A stretch of 64,000 nucleotides of DNA from Polyangia bacterium (GCA_036268875.1 DATATI010000014.1:62001-126000), one strand, 5' to 3'. Positions 19,119-27,234 are shown, counted from the stretch's first letter. Notes: generated by a model not told the origin, from the letters alone. A program made the numbers and translations.

Positions 19119-19904
19119 ATGGCCCTTGCATCGCAACCTGTTTCCGGGGCCATCACGTCTCCTTTGCCCGGAACGGCGCCCGATCATCTTCATTCCGGTG
19201 TCTTGGAGGTCAGCGCTTCGGCGCGTTCGTTGTCCCGCTTGTTGTTGATGGTCGGCGGTCTCACCTACACCGGCTGGCACTGGTTTCATATCCAGCTGGA
19301 ACCGAACGCCGTCGATCCCTTGCGTGAACGGCTAGGCTTTCTGGTCCTGACCGTGGTGCTGGTCCTGCTGTCGTATCGTCGGGCGCTCAAGCGCCACCTC
19401 ATCAGTATCAGTTATGTCGTCGTCGTCGTCGGCACCGCGCACTATTTCTCGCTGGTCGCGCGCAACGACATCTCGACGCCCTATCTGGTCGGCGTCTTCG
19501 TGGTGCTGGGGGCGGTCAGCACGTTATTGCTCAGTCCTCGCGCCTCGATCATCTACGCCCTGGCCACCGTGCTGATGGCGACGCTGGTGGCCGCGCTCGC
19601 GACGCACGCCCCGTTGGAAGACCGCATCGAGCTTCTGGCCGGCACCTCCACCATTCAGCTTGGAATGGGCGTCAGCGCCTGGCGCAACATGATCCTGCAA
19701 GGAACCGCGCGTGAGTTAGAAGCTGCCCGTCAGCAGTTGCGGCAGCTGCGCGGCCTTCTGCCCATCTGCATGCACTGCAACCGCATTCGCGATCAGGGCA
19801 ACCACTGGGAGCAGTTCGAGTCCTACGTGGAAGCGCACACCGACGCCTCCTTCACCCACAGCCTCTGCCGCGAGTGCGCCGACAAGCACTATCCGGGAGC
19901 GTGA
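19119..19904 (+). CDS. multi-pass membrane protein with C-terminal CxxC / CxxC putative metal-binding module
   Basis: 261-aa protein. Roughly five hydrophobic segments between residues 35 and 175 (LLLMVGGLTYTGWHWF, LVLTVVLVLLSY, ISYVVVVVGTAHYFSLV, VGVFVVLGAVSTLLL, IYALATVLMATLVAAL) are followed by a short coiled coil (RELEAARQQLRQLRG). The C-terminal module has LPICMHC and LCRECADKHYP as its two Cys pairs. That module is known as a tail on many sensor histidine kinases and GGDEF proteins, but here no kinase or cyclase domain is present. ATG at 19119 is used; a GTG lies one codon upstream. It follows the REC-HDOD gene by 82 bp on the same strand. Confidence 0.75.
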   Translation: MALASQPVSGAITSPLPGTAPDHLHSGVLEVSASARSLSRLLLMVGGLTYTGWHWFHIQLEPNAVDPLRERLGFLVLTVVLVLLSYRRALKRHLISISYVVVVVGTAHYFSLVARNDISTPYLVGVFVVLGAVSTLLLSPRASIIYALATVLMATLVAALATHAPLEDRIELLAGTSTIQLGMGVSAWRNMILQGTARELEAARQQLRQLRGLLPICMHCNRIRDQGNHWEQFESYVEAHTDASFTHSLCRECADKHYPGA

Positions 19905-19950
19905 ACCGGAAGCGCCACCCACCGTGACGGCGCGGTCTTCAAGCGTGCGC

Positions 19951-22167
19951 CTACTTCGGCGTCGCCACCGCGCGCGGCGCGCCGCGCGGCTCGGGCGCCC
20001 ACGCGCCCAGCACCGCTTGCGGCTGCGCCTCCGCCGGCAGGAAACGATTGAGCGCGCCTTCGTACCAGCGATAACCGCTGTAGATCAACGCCGCCAGCAG
20101 TAGCAGCTTTTTCCAGGGAAATCCCTTCTCGGCGTAACGATCGCGCTTGTCCCGCCGCGCGCCCGACGGCAGGTGAGCGACGCCGGTCAGCGTGGTGCCA
20201 AAGGGAACGTTGATGCGCGCCTTGGCGTTCACCGCCCAACCGTTGGCGTCCAGGATCGGTCCCAGGTTTCGTTTGCGCAGCTTTATAAAAGCCAGGATCA
20301 TCGACGGCGCCGAGATGGCCAGGATGACGCCCAGGAAGGCGCCGATGGTCGCCGCCACGCCCAGCTGCAACACGCCCGAGATGTACCCGACAAGCGCGGT
20401 GGCGAACGTGCCGATGGCGCCCACCGCCACGCCCAAGGCGGCCACGGTGCCGACGTCCAACTTCTTCTGCTCGGGCGGCTTGGTGCGATCGACGTTGGCA
20501 GTGGTCGCGGCGGTGGCGGTCAGCTTGGCGTTGGTGTCGGCGTCGGCCGCGGCGGCGCGCTTGGCGATCTGTTCTTCCAGAAAGCGGACGAATTTTTTGT
20601 ACGGCGACCAGAACGCCTGTCGCAAGCTGATCGGGTTGTCGATGATCTTGGTGATGGTAGCGTCCCAGTCGCGCCCTTGTCGGTCATAAAAAAGGCCGTT
20701 GCGCCCGACCATCAGGTTGTCACTGTCGCCAGCGGTGAACGCCGCGACGATCTGCCGCTTTTCACCGGTCGCCTTGCGCACGCAATCCAGATAAGCCAGG
20801 TAGGCGCCGGCCAGGCTGGCCATGGTGGCGTGTTTGGTGGCGTCGTCGACCGGCAGGCACAGCGCGCACGAACGGCGATCCAGATACAGCGTTCCGACCT
20901 GAAAAATGGCTGGCTGACCACCGTCGTAAAAATCGCGGAAATTGACGAAGTTCGTGCACAGCAGGACCAGATCGCGGTGATACCGCACCAGTCGCTCGAC
21001 GTTTTCGAGGCCGGTGGCTTCTTTTTCCAGCGCCTTGTCTTGGGCCATCAGGTTGCCCAGCGTTTCGCGGATGCCGGACGCCGCCAGCGCCACCAGCCGC
21101 TCGTCGCCAAGCAGGTTCACCCGCAGCGTCGGGCGCGCGTCCTGCCAGGCTTGATACGCCGCCACCTTGCTTTGCAGCGTCGCCCAGTCGCCTTCGCCAA
21201 GCTGTGCGCGGTCGCCAATGAGAGGCGCCAGGGCATCGCGGCGCAAGGCGCCCAGCGCTGCCGCGTGCGCCGGGTTCACGCCGCCTTCCAGCGGCAGCGG
21301 CTGTCCCGCCACGATCGCCGCCAGCGGGAACGACGCCACCTCGTCGGCCGTGATGCTGAGATCGGACGCTGCCACCGTCAGGTATTCTTCTTCCTTGCGG
21401 TTCAAGATCGGGATGGCCCGCGGATCGAACGCCGCCAATCGACAGCGGCCAAAGTAATCGTCCACCTTGGGCTTGATCGCTTTCACCGCCGCCGCCGCCG
21501 CCGCCGTGGCGGCTGGTCCCAGCGGCCAGATGTTGTTCGAATCGGCCGCCGCCTGCGCGATCCAGGCGCCGTGCTGCTGCACCTCTTCAAAGAAGGCATC
21601 GATCTTTTCTTGCGTGACGCCCGACTGCCCGGCCCGATCCGGATCGCCGCCCAGGCACGCGATGATGTCGCGGATGGCCGCCTTGCCCGTCTCTTCGCTG
21701 GCGCTGAGCTCGGTGATCACGCCGTCGCCGTTGAAGGGCGTGTTGGCGAAGATCTTGGTCGGATCGGCCACGTCCTCGGCGGTGATCTCGGTGGCGTCGG
21801 CTTTGCCCAGGTTGGTCAGAATCTGGCGCGCCGACGCAAGCAGCACGGCGCCGTCGGCGCTTTTGTCGTTGATGGCGTCAAGCGGCAACGCCGGCGCGCT
21901 CTTGAAGAGATCGTCTGGTTTTTTCAGGTTCGCCAGGGCAAAGCCGACGGCGCCGATCAGCTCGGGCGCCCGGATGCGGCCGTCCTTGTCGATGTCGATG
22001 AGGGCCAGCGTGCGCGCGTCGATTTCCAGCCCCACCGTCGGACAGGCCAGGGCCACCCACAGCTTCTGATCCAGATTCTGGATGTGTCCCAGATCTTCGG
22101 CCGTCTCCAGCTTGACCTGATCAAAATCGCCGGCGCGGAAAAAAGTCCATCGATGCTTGGTGGCCAT
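19951..22167 (-). CDS. large membrane protein with N-terminal EF-hand, unknown function
   Basis: 738-aa protein with no recognised enzymatic domain. A canonical EF-hand loop lies at residues 58-69 (D58, D60, D62, G63, I65, E69). A degenerate second loop (FNGDGVITEL) occurs about 100 residues later. The long middle part is soluble and Ala-rich, and contains a Cys pair (RSCALCLP). The C-terminus has two or three membrane segments at about 590-655 and another near 700 (KKLLLLAALIYSGY), separated by a basic stretch (RRDKRDRYAEK). The start at 22167 (MATKHRWTFF) follows a non-conserved upstream stretch. It sits 28 bp downstream of the outer membrane protein gene on the same strand. Confidence 0.75.
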   Translation of the reverse strand: MATKHRWTFFRAGDFDQVKLETAEDLGHIQNLDQKLWVALACPTVGLEIDARTLALIDIDKDGRIRAPELIGAVGFALANLKKPDDLFKSAPALPLDAINDKSADGAVLLASARQILTNLGKADATEITAEDVADPTKIFANTPFNGDGVITELSASEETGKAAIRDIIACLGGDPDRAGQSGVTQEKIDAFFEEVQQHGAWIAQAAADSNNIWPLGPAATAAAAAAVKAIKPKVDDYFGRCRLAAFDPRAIPILNRKEEEYLTVAASDLSITADEVASFPLAAIVAGQPLPLEGGVNPAHAAALGALRRDALAPLIGDRAQLGEGDWATLQSKVAAYQAWQDARPTLRVNLLGDERLVALAASGIRETLGNLMAQDKALEKEATGLENVERLVRYHRDLVLLCTNFVNFRDFYDGGQPAIFQVGTLYLDRRSCALCLPVDDATKHATMASLAGAYLAYLDCVRKATGEKRQIVAAFTAGDSDNLMVGRNGLFYDRQGRDWDATITKIIDNPISLRQAFWSPYKKFVRFLEEQIAKRAAAADADTNAKLTATAATTANVDRTKPPEQKKLDVGTVAALGVAVGAIGTFATALVGYISGVLQLGVAATIGAFLGVILAISAPSMILAFIKLRKRNLGPILDANGWAVNAKARINVPFGTTLTGVAHLPSGARRDKRDRYAEKGFPWKKLLLLAALIYSGYRWYEGALNRFLPAEAQPQAVLGAWAPEPRGAPRAVATPK

Positions 22168-22195
22168 GGCGTCCTGCTTCGGGGGCGGGCCGTCG

Positions 22196-23164
22196 CTAGA
22201 AGGTGTACCCGACGCCGCCACCCAGGAAGAGGGCATCGTAGAACCCGCCTTCGATCTTCGCCTCCCAGCCGCGCAGGCTGGGCACGCGAAAGTCGACGCC
22301 GACGACGGCGTTGATGATCGGAATGACCGATGGCACGTCGGGATCGGTGAAGCGGCTGGGATTGGCGGCGCTGTCGGACGGGTGGTTCGACGTCGCCGCC
22401 AGCGCCGCCTCCGGGCAGCTGGTGGGCGTGCACTGAATGTTGAGCGGGTGGCACTTGGTGAGATCGCCCAGGTTGTCTTCGGTGCACGCGGCCGAGTCGC
22501 TGGTGCGCAAGATCTTCCCGGTCACGAACCCCACGCCCAGCCCCGCGCCATAGTGCATGCCGATCCAGTCGGTGAACATGGCGTGCCAGACGAACGAGAT
22601 ATCAACGTTCACCATGCCGAGGTTGCGGAACTGGACAAAGTCGGTGTCCACCCCCGGGGATTTGCCGGTTCCCAGCCAGTTTCCATCGGGCGGCGACATC
22701 GCCTGGTAACCGGCGGACAGCGCGATGTCGAAGTTTTGCTTGCGACGAAAGCCTTCGACGGCCCACGCACCAGGCAGCGCCTTGAAGCCAAGCGGAACGT
22801 TCTTCTTGGTGAACACATTCAGCATCCATGCCGGCACCGACACCCAGCGAAAACGCAGGGCCACACCGTACGACAGATCGGGCGTCCGATTGGCGTCGGG
22901 CAGATCGCGCTTCAATGTCGGGCTGGCGGCTTCGGACGATGGCTGCAGCCTCAGCTGATCACCACCGGGCGGTGGCGAAACCGACGGCTGCGGCATGGTC
23001 GGCCCGGAGATCTCTGGCGGCGGCATCGCCGGCGGCGGCGCACCCGGAGGCGGCGCGGGCGGCGGCGGGGGCGGCGTGGGGATGGGCGCCATCTGCGCCT
23101 GGGCCAGCCCGAAACAAAGAGACAGACCAGCCCCGACCGTCGCAGCCACCAGCGCGCGCTTCAT
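22196..23164 (-). CDS. outer membrane beta-barrel protein with Pro-rich N-terminal linker
   Basis: 322-aa exported protein. The signal peptide MKRALVAATVGAGLSLCFG is cut near AQA-Q. An extremely Pro-rich linker (about residues 25-65) precedes alternating strand-like segments and a C-terminal aromatic (GVGYTF) typical of BAM substrates. Four Cys residues in a loop (CTEDN, CHPLNIQCTPTSC) may form disulfides. GGAGG about 8 nt upstream of the ATG fixes the start at 23164. No specific family is recognised. It probably shares a transcript with the EF-hand protein and diverges from the HEAT-like gene at 23232. Confidence 0.8.
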   Translation of the reverse strand: MKRALVAATVGAGLSLCFGLAQAQMAPIPTPPPPPPAPPPGAPPPAMPPPEISGPTMPQPSVSPPPGGDQLRLQPSSEAASPTLKRDLPDANRTPDLSYGVALRFRWVSVPAWMLNVFTKKNVPLGFKALPGAWAVEGFRRKQNFDIALSAGYQAMSPPDGNWLGTGKSPGVDTDFVQFRNLGMVNVDISFVWHAMFTDWIGMHYGAGLGVGFVTGKILRTSDSAACTEDNLGDLTKCHPLNIQCTPTSCPEAALAATSNHPSDSAANPSRFTDPDVPSVIPIINAVVGVDFRVPSLRGWEAKIEGGFYDALFLGGGVGYTF

Positions 23165-23231
23165 AGACGTCCTCCGTGGGTGTAAGCCAAGCGCGGCGAT
23201 TATATACACGGGATGCCGTATCCTGTTGGTC

Positions 23232-23837
23232 ATGCGCGCGCTTGATGGTAGGGCGACGTCGACGCTGCGGTTGATAGCCGTTGCCGCCTTCGTCATTGTC
23301 GGCGCGGCGGCGCACGCCGAGAGCGACCGCCCGGCGATCGAACAGCGTTTGCAGCAATCGGGCGCTGGGCTGTCCGCCGCCGCGGCCCAGGCATTGACCC
23401 GCGGAGAGATGCAGATCCTGTTCGCCATCGTCGACGATCGGGCGGTGGCGCCGGCGGTGCGCGGCCGCGCGGTGACTTCACTCGGCTGGGTGCGCTCGGC
23501 GGCAGCGCACGATTTCCTGGAGAACCTCATCATTCGAAAACTGCCCAGCAGCGACGCCGGCGATCGGCTGCTGCTACGAAAGGCGGCCGTGGCGTTGGGC
23601 TGGCAGTCCGGCCCGCGCGTGGTGGACACCTTGGCGCCGCTTCTGGAACACGTCGATCCCGACGTGCGCCTGGACGCGGCGGTGGGTCTGGGGCTGTCGC
23701 GCAACCACGCTGCCGAACAACCGCTGCGCGATCGCCTCACCCGCGAGGACGACGCCAACGTACGCCGCCAACTGGAGACCCAGCTGCGCCAGCTGGCTTC
23801 GGCGTCAACGGCGGGCCGCCCGCCCGAACACCGCTAG
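23232..23837 (+). CDS. exported HEAT-repeat-like protein
   Basis: 201-aa exported protein. The signal peptide ends near AAAHA-E. The mature part is built from about four helical pairs (PAVRGRAVTSLGWVRSAAAH, LLLRKAAVALGWQSGPRVVD, PDVRLDAAVGLGLSRNHAAE, DDANVRRQLETQLRQL), the Armadillo/HEAT pattern used for protein binding. No catalytic motif is seen. The start is placed at the ATG that opens the signal peptide; the open frame further upstream is antisense of the outer membrane protein gene. It diverges from that gene with only 67 bp between starts. Confidence 0.75.
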   Translation: MRALDGRATSTLRLIAVAAFVIVGAAAHAESDRPAIEQRLQQSGAGLSAAAAQALTRGEMQILFAIVDDRAVAPAVRGRAVTSLGWVRSAAAHDFLENLIIRKLPSSDAGDRLLLRKAAVALGWQSGPRVVDTLAPLLEHVDPDVRLDAAVGLGLSRNHAAEQPLRDRLTREDDANVRRQLETQLRQLASASTAGRPPEHR

Positions 23838-23856
23838 CGCGAGCGCCGGGCCAGCG

Positions 23857-24519
23857 CTAGGAGGACGCCTTGGCGGCTTCAGCGAGAGCGACCCGGCGTT
23901 TGTGGCGGCGCCAAGCTTTGATGCCGATGATCGCCGCGGCCAGCAGCACGGCGATCAAGATGCCGTGTTCGGTGCGACGGGCGTACTTGACCACATAGTC
24001 AATCTGACTGCCGAACAACCACGCCGAATAGACCAACACCGGCACTGAAAACACCGCCGCCGAAAAGTCGTAAATCAGAAACACCGACGGGCGAAGGTGC
24101 AGTGTTCCGGCGGTGAAAAAGATGGTGAAGCGCAACCCGGGTGTGAACCGCCCAACCAGCACCACCTTGCTGCCGAACTTGCGAAAGTAGGCACGAACGC
24201 GCAGCTGGCGTTTGGGCGTGAAGTATTGCTTGGCGAACCGACTGGCCAGCACCCGCCGCCCGAAATAATGGCCCATGAAAAAGGCCAGCGAGTCGCCGGC
24301 CAGCACCGCCCCCAGGCAGATCAGCGCCGCCTTGTGCACCTGCAGGACGCCCTTGAACGAAAAGTACCCGGCAGCAATCAGCGAGATGTCTTCCGGGATG
24401 GGCAGGCCCAGCCCGCACAGCAGCAAGATCCCGGTCAGCCAGAGATACGCCCCCACGGGCGTCATCACGGATAGGTGGGCAATGAACCACTTCACGGGGC
24501 GACCTGGACCCCATCCCAT
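23857..24519 (-). CDS. DedA-family membrane protein
   Basis: 220-aa integral membrane protein of the DedA/VTT family, proposed lipid scramblases or flippases. Family motifs are visible: LLLCGLGLPIPEDISLIAAGY with the conserved Glu after GLPIP, AVLAGDSLAFFMGHYFGR, and FGSKVVLVGRFTPGLRFTIFFTAG (the F-x-R-F-x-P-G-x-R motif). The C-terminus is basic. It is likely to affect membrane potential, lipid carrier recycling or cationic peptide tolerance, as other DedA proteins do. It is probably monocistronic; the next minus-strand gene ends 94 bp upstream. Confidence 0.92.
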   Translation of the reverse strand: MGWGPGRPVKWFIAHLSVMTPVGAYLWLTGILLLCGLGLPIPEDISLIAAGYFSFKGVLQVHKAALICLGAVLAGDSLAFFMGHYFGRRVLASRFAKQYFTPKRQLRVRAYFRKFGSKVVLVGRFTPGLRFTIFFTAGTLHLRPSVFLIYDFSAAVFSVPVLVYSAWLFGSQIDYVVKYARRTEHGILIAVLLAAAIIGIKAWRRHKRRVALAEAAKASS

Positions 24520-24613
24520 AACACATCAGCCGGGGTTCCTCCCGCCGGATTGTGCAATTGCCCATGGCCGAAAATGAATGCCGGTGCGCGCCGTTTAGGC
24601 GCACGGCGGCGGC

Positions 24614-25207
24614 CTAAAAGTCCAGATCGTCGTCATCAGGCGGCCCCGGACGCCGCCGATCGCGCCCGTCGCCGGTCCGGCGCTGCTCTTCCGAGACCTC
24701 GCGAATGTGATGGAGGAACCCGCGTTCGATGCGTGGCAGCAGCAGCACCAGCTTGGCCTGCTGGGAGGGGGTCAGCACCTTGCGCAGCTCGCGGAATTTT
24801 TCGTCTTGCAGCGACTGCTGCTTGGCGCGCAAGGCGATCAACCGATCGATGGCGGCGCTGAGCTTGCTGTTGTTGGGGCTGGGCGATTCGCTCTCGGCGC
24901 GCAGATCGCGGATCAGCTCGTGACGTTCCTTCATCAGGACCACTTCGCGATCGTCATACTTGGACAGGATCGGAAACAGGCGCGCCGACGTCGCCTGATC
25001 CAGCTTCAACTCGTCGACGATCTTCCAGGCGCGAAGGGCGCGCATGCGGTCGATGACCTCGCGTCGCAGTTGATCGGGCGTCCGGCTGTCCGGGGGCGCG
25101 GCGGACGCCGGCGGGGCCGAGTCAGCGGCCACCGCGGGCGTTGCAACCAACACGACGGCCAGCGCTCCCAGCCGCCCAACGCGGCCGGCGAGGGCGGTTC
25201 CGATCAC
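24614..25207 (-). CDS. periplasmic Spy/CpxP-like (LTxxQ) protein, third gene of ECF sigma operon
   Basis: 197-aa protein with a cleavable signal peptide (VVLVATPAVAA-D) and an all-helical mature domain. Two family landmarks are DELKLDQATSARLFPILSKY and VLTPSQQAKLVLLLPRIERGF, the LTxxQ motif of Spy, CpxP and heavy-metal sensor relatives such as CnrX. The C-terminus is Arg- and Asp-rich and disordered. The GTG start overlaps the anti-sigma stop (GTGA). It could sense misfolded protein or metal in the periplasm and tune the anti-sigma factor. That role is inferred from the operon and from CnrX/CpxP precedents. Confidence 0.85.
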   Translation of the reverse strand: MIGTALAGRVGRLGALAVVLVATPAVAADSAPPASAAPPDSRTPDQLRREVIDRMRALRAWKIVDELKLDQATSARLFPILSKYDDREVVLMKERHELIRDLRAESESPSPNNSKLSAAIDRLIALRAKQQSLQDEKFRELRKVLTPSQQAKLVLLLPRIERGFLHHIREVSEEQRRTGDGRDRRRPGPPDDDDLDF

Positions 25208-25887
25208 TCCAACTCCAGGCCCAGCGAACGCGTCAGTCGTTGCAACTGCGGACCGTTCAAGCTGGACAGCCGCGCCATCGCCGTGCCCTCTCCGTCTTCG
25301 TCGGCGACCAGCTCGGGGGCTGAATCGTTCAAGGCGCGCACGGCTCCGGATTCTTCCTGGCTAAGGCGCTGGTTTAACGCCCGCAACTCGGCGCTGCTGA
25401 GGGCGGTCAGATCGCTCACTGGCAGATTATCGTCGGACTCGGCCGCCACCGCCAGAGGGACCATCACCGCGTCGGTCTTCGCGGTCGCTGTGGCTACTGA
25501 TGGATCTGCCCCCGGACGATAGGACACCGCCAGCGCCAACGCCGCGGCGGCCACCAGGCCGGTGCTCATCAGCGCGGCCGGTCGCCACCACCGCCGCGTG
25601 GTAGGCCGTGCCGGGCGGCACGGGCCCAGAACCTCGTCGGCGATGCGATCGGGCACGGCCTTCCAGAACGCAGGCCCTGGATCGCTCTCATGGGCTTGAT
25701 GGACGGCGCCGGCGCGCATCACCTCGGCGATGCGAGGTAGCTCGCGCAGCTCGGTCAGCGTGCGAAAACAATCCAGGCACGAGCTGGCGTGATCGACCAG
25801 CTCTGGATGTCCGGTCAGGCGCTCGCCTTCCAGCAAGCGATCGTCAATCGCCTGACAAATATCGAGACGGTTCGTGGTCATCGTCAT
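25204..25887 (-). CDS. membrane anti-sigma factor with zinc-binding (ZAS-type) N-terminus
   Basis: 227-aa protein. The cytoplasmic N-terminus carries H33-x3-C37-x2-C40 (HASSCLDC), the zinc anti-sigma signature. One transmembrane helix follows at about 105-128 (AALMSTGLVAAAALALAVSY), then a periplasmic region with a conserved-looking helical tail (LSSAELRALNQRLSQEE, MARLSSLNGPQLQRLTRSLG). It should hold the upstream-encoded ECF sigma factor inactive until a periplasmic signal arrives. Both ends overlap their neighbours by 4 bp (ATGA with the sigma gene, GTGA with the Spy-like gene), so the three proteins are translationally coupled. Confidence 0.88.
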   Translation of the reverse strand: MTMTTNRLDICQAIDDRLLEGERLTGHPELVDHASSCLDCFRTLTELRELPRIAEVMRAGAVHQAHESDPGPAFWKAVPDRIADEVLGPCRPARPTTRRWWRPAALMSTGLVAAAALALAVSYRPGADPSVATATAKTDAVMVPLAVAAESDDNLPVSDLTALSSAELRALNQRLSQEESGAVRALNDSAPELVADEDGEGTAMARLSSLNGPQLQRLTRSLGLELE

Positions 25888-26504
25888 CGCCCTCGCTCCT
25901 TGGAGCCAACCAGCTCGTCCACCGCCCCTATACGGCCGCGTAAGGCGCGAATGGCATAGTGAAAATTCACCTTTGCAGCGCCCTCGCTGGTGCCCAGGGC
26001 CTCCCCGATCTCTCGAAAGGACATGTCTTCGTAGACCCGTAGCTCCAGCGTCATACGCTGCTTGGTCGGCAGATCGTCGACGATTGATCGCAGCGCCTGC
26101 GCCAGCTGCCCAGCCTCCAGGCGGTCGGCGCCGATGGGCCGCACCGGCGGGCTGGCCGGGCCGGCGGCGCTGGCCTCTTCCGAGACAAAGCGCGCGTGAT
26201 CGCGGATGTGGTTCAACGCCAGGTTGGCGGCAATGCGAAACACCCAGCTGCGAAACAAGTCGGCGCTGCGCAGGTCGCCGAGCTTAGTCATCACCCGGAC
26301 GAACGTGCGCTGCAGAAGGTCCGCCGCTTCGTCGTGGTCGTGGACATAACGCAGGCACAGCGCGTACACAGGCTTTTGATAGCGGCGCACCAGCTCGGCC
26401 AAAGCAGCGCGCTCGCCTCGCTGGGCTTGCTGAACCAGAACTTCTTCAGTGGCCTCGTCTGATCGGGGCATCGCGGAAGGCTGGAGAATCGTTGGCGCCT
26501 GCAT
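25884..26504 (-). CDS. ECF RNA polymerase sigma factor
   Basis: 206-aa sigma-70-family protein. Region 2 is at about residues 35-100 (LVRRYQKPVYALCLRYVHDHDEAADLLQ, SWVFRIAANLALNHIRD). A linker follows, then region 4 at about 140-190 (LPTKQRMTLELRVYEDMSFREIGEALG, AAKVNFHYAIRALR). No region 1 or 3 is present, as expected for an ECF factor. GAAGGAG lies 7 nt before the ATG at 26504. It is the first gene of the sigma/anti-sigma/Spy-like operon and probably drives its own promoter in the short 26505-26570 gap. Confidence 0.93.
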   Translation of the reverse strand: MQAPTILQPSAMPRSDEATEEVLVQQAQRGERAALAELVRRYQKPVYALCLRYVHDHDEAADLLQRTFVRVMTKLGDLRSADLFRSWVFRIAANLALNHIRDHARFVSEEASAAGPASPPVRPIGADRLEAGQLAQALRSIVDDLPTKQRMTLELRVYEDMSFREIGEALGTSEGAAKVNFHYAIRALRGRIGAVDELVGSKERGR

Positions 26505-26538
26505 TGGTCGGCTCCTTCGTCTTGACCCTGCAACCGCC

Positions 26539-26586
26539 GGACCGGTTAGGTCCTGCCGCGTGCCGAAAGGCTAGGGACCGTGGTCC
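26539..26586. promoter_or_regulatory. two GGACC/GGTCC inverted repeats upstream of the ECF operon
   Basis: GGACC-GGTTA-GGTCC (26539-26553) and GGACC-GT-GGTCC (26575-26586) lie in and next to the short gap upstream of the sigma factor gene. The second overlaps the 3' end of the neighbouring small gene. They could be an operator or a short terminator hairpin for that gene. Neither role is proven. Confidence 0.35.
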
Positions 26587-26873
26587 GTTCCATTATGGGC
26601 TGTTTTGGCCTGCATAATGGCGATGGTATCCTCCAGCGTCTGCACCGTGGAACGCAGGGCGGTGACCTCTTCCTGTGTCGCAAAACCGAACACCCCTGCC
26701 GCAAAACGTGTGGCCTTGTCCACCTCGGCCTTGACACTGCCGCCCAGGTTCATGGCCTTCATGGCCGCATTGACGACTTTGGGATTTCCCATCATTCGGG
26801 ACAGACGCGGGTCGCTCATCAGCCGCATGGCCTGACCAACGACGGCGTCTTTGACGGTGTTGAAGACGGACAT
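26571..26873 (-). CDS. small hypothetical protein with C-terminal coiled coil
   Basis: 100-aa protein with no recognised catalytic motif. The N-terminal half is helical with a repeated Met-rich pattern (RLMSDPRLSRMMGNPKVVNAAMKAMNL). The C-terminal 35 residues form a heptad-like helix (TQEEVTALRSTVQTLEDTI) similar in style to phasin or granule-associated proteins. There is no signal peptide. The ATG at 26873 is chosen because the sequence upstream reads as antisense of the next gene. A polyhydroxyalkanoate-granule role is a guess from the coiled-coil style and the presence of a phaR-like gene at 33707. Confidence 0.65.
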   Translation of the reverse strand: MSVFNTVKDAVVGQAMRLMSDPRLSRMMGNPKVVNAAMKAMNLGGSVKAEVDKATRFAAGVFGFATQEEVTALRSTVQTLEDTIAIMQAKTAHNGTDHGP

Positions 26874-26934
26874 GGCCGACTTTTGCCATGCGACGCGACT
26901 TGCGTCAACGCGACCCCAAGGCCATGCTGGGTTC

Positions 26935-27234
26935 GTGACCGGTCGGGAGCGACGAAGCGCGTGGACGTTCTTGTCGGTGGTGACCGCGTCCTTCGGCCTC
27001 GGTTGGTTGCTGGGATTGGCAGTGGTGCTGAAGGCGTGGAACCTGTCGCACGCCCCGCGCTGGACCATGTTTGGTGGCGCCGGCCATGCCGCCTTCATGT
27101 TGCTTCCGGTGGTTTCTGGGATCTTGGTGACCCGTGTTGCCGGCCATCTTTTCAGCCGCGGCTGGAGCGGGACGCCTGTGCGCTTTCTGGTCATGGGCAT
27201 CTGCCTGTTGCTGGCTGGCGTGCTGGTGATCTGA
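26935..27234 (+). CDS. small three-helix membrane protein, unknown function
   Basis: 99-aa protein with three hydrophobic segments (LSVVTASFGLGWLLGLAVVL, AAFMLLPVVSGILV, FLVMGICLLLAGVLVI) and a basic loop. The GTG at 26935 gives a short cytoplasmic N-terminus; a longer frame from 26851 would begin inside the divergent neighbour. It ends 16 bp before moaB and may be cotranscribed. The sequence shows no family motif. Confidence 0.55.
   Translation: MTGRERRSAWTFLSVVTASFGLGWLLGLAVVLKAWNLSHAPRWTMFGGAGHAAFMLLPVVSGILVTRVAGHLFSRGWSGTPVRFLVMGICLLLAGVLVI

Noticed and set aside
20173-22314. 713-codon open frame antisense to the EF-hand protein gene
   Set aside because: The opposite strand has normal amino acid composition, an EF-hand and membrane helices. 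This frame is Arg/Gln-rich shadow.
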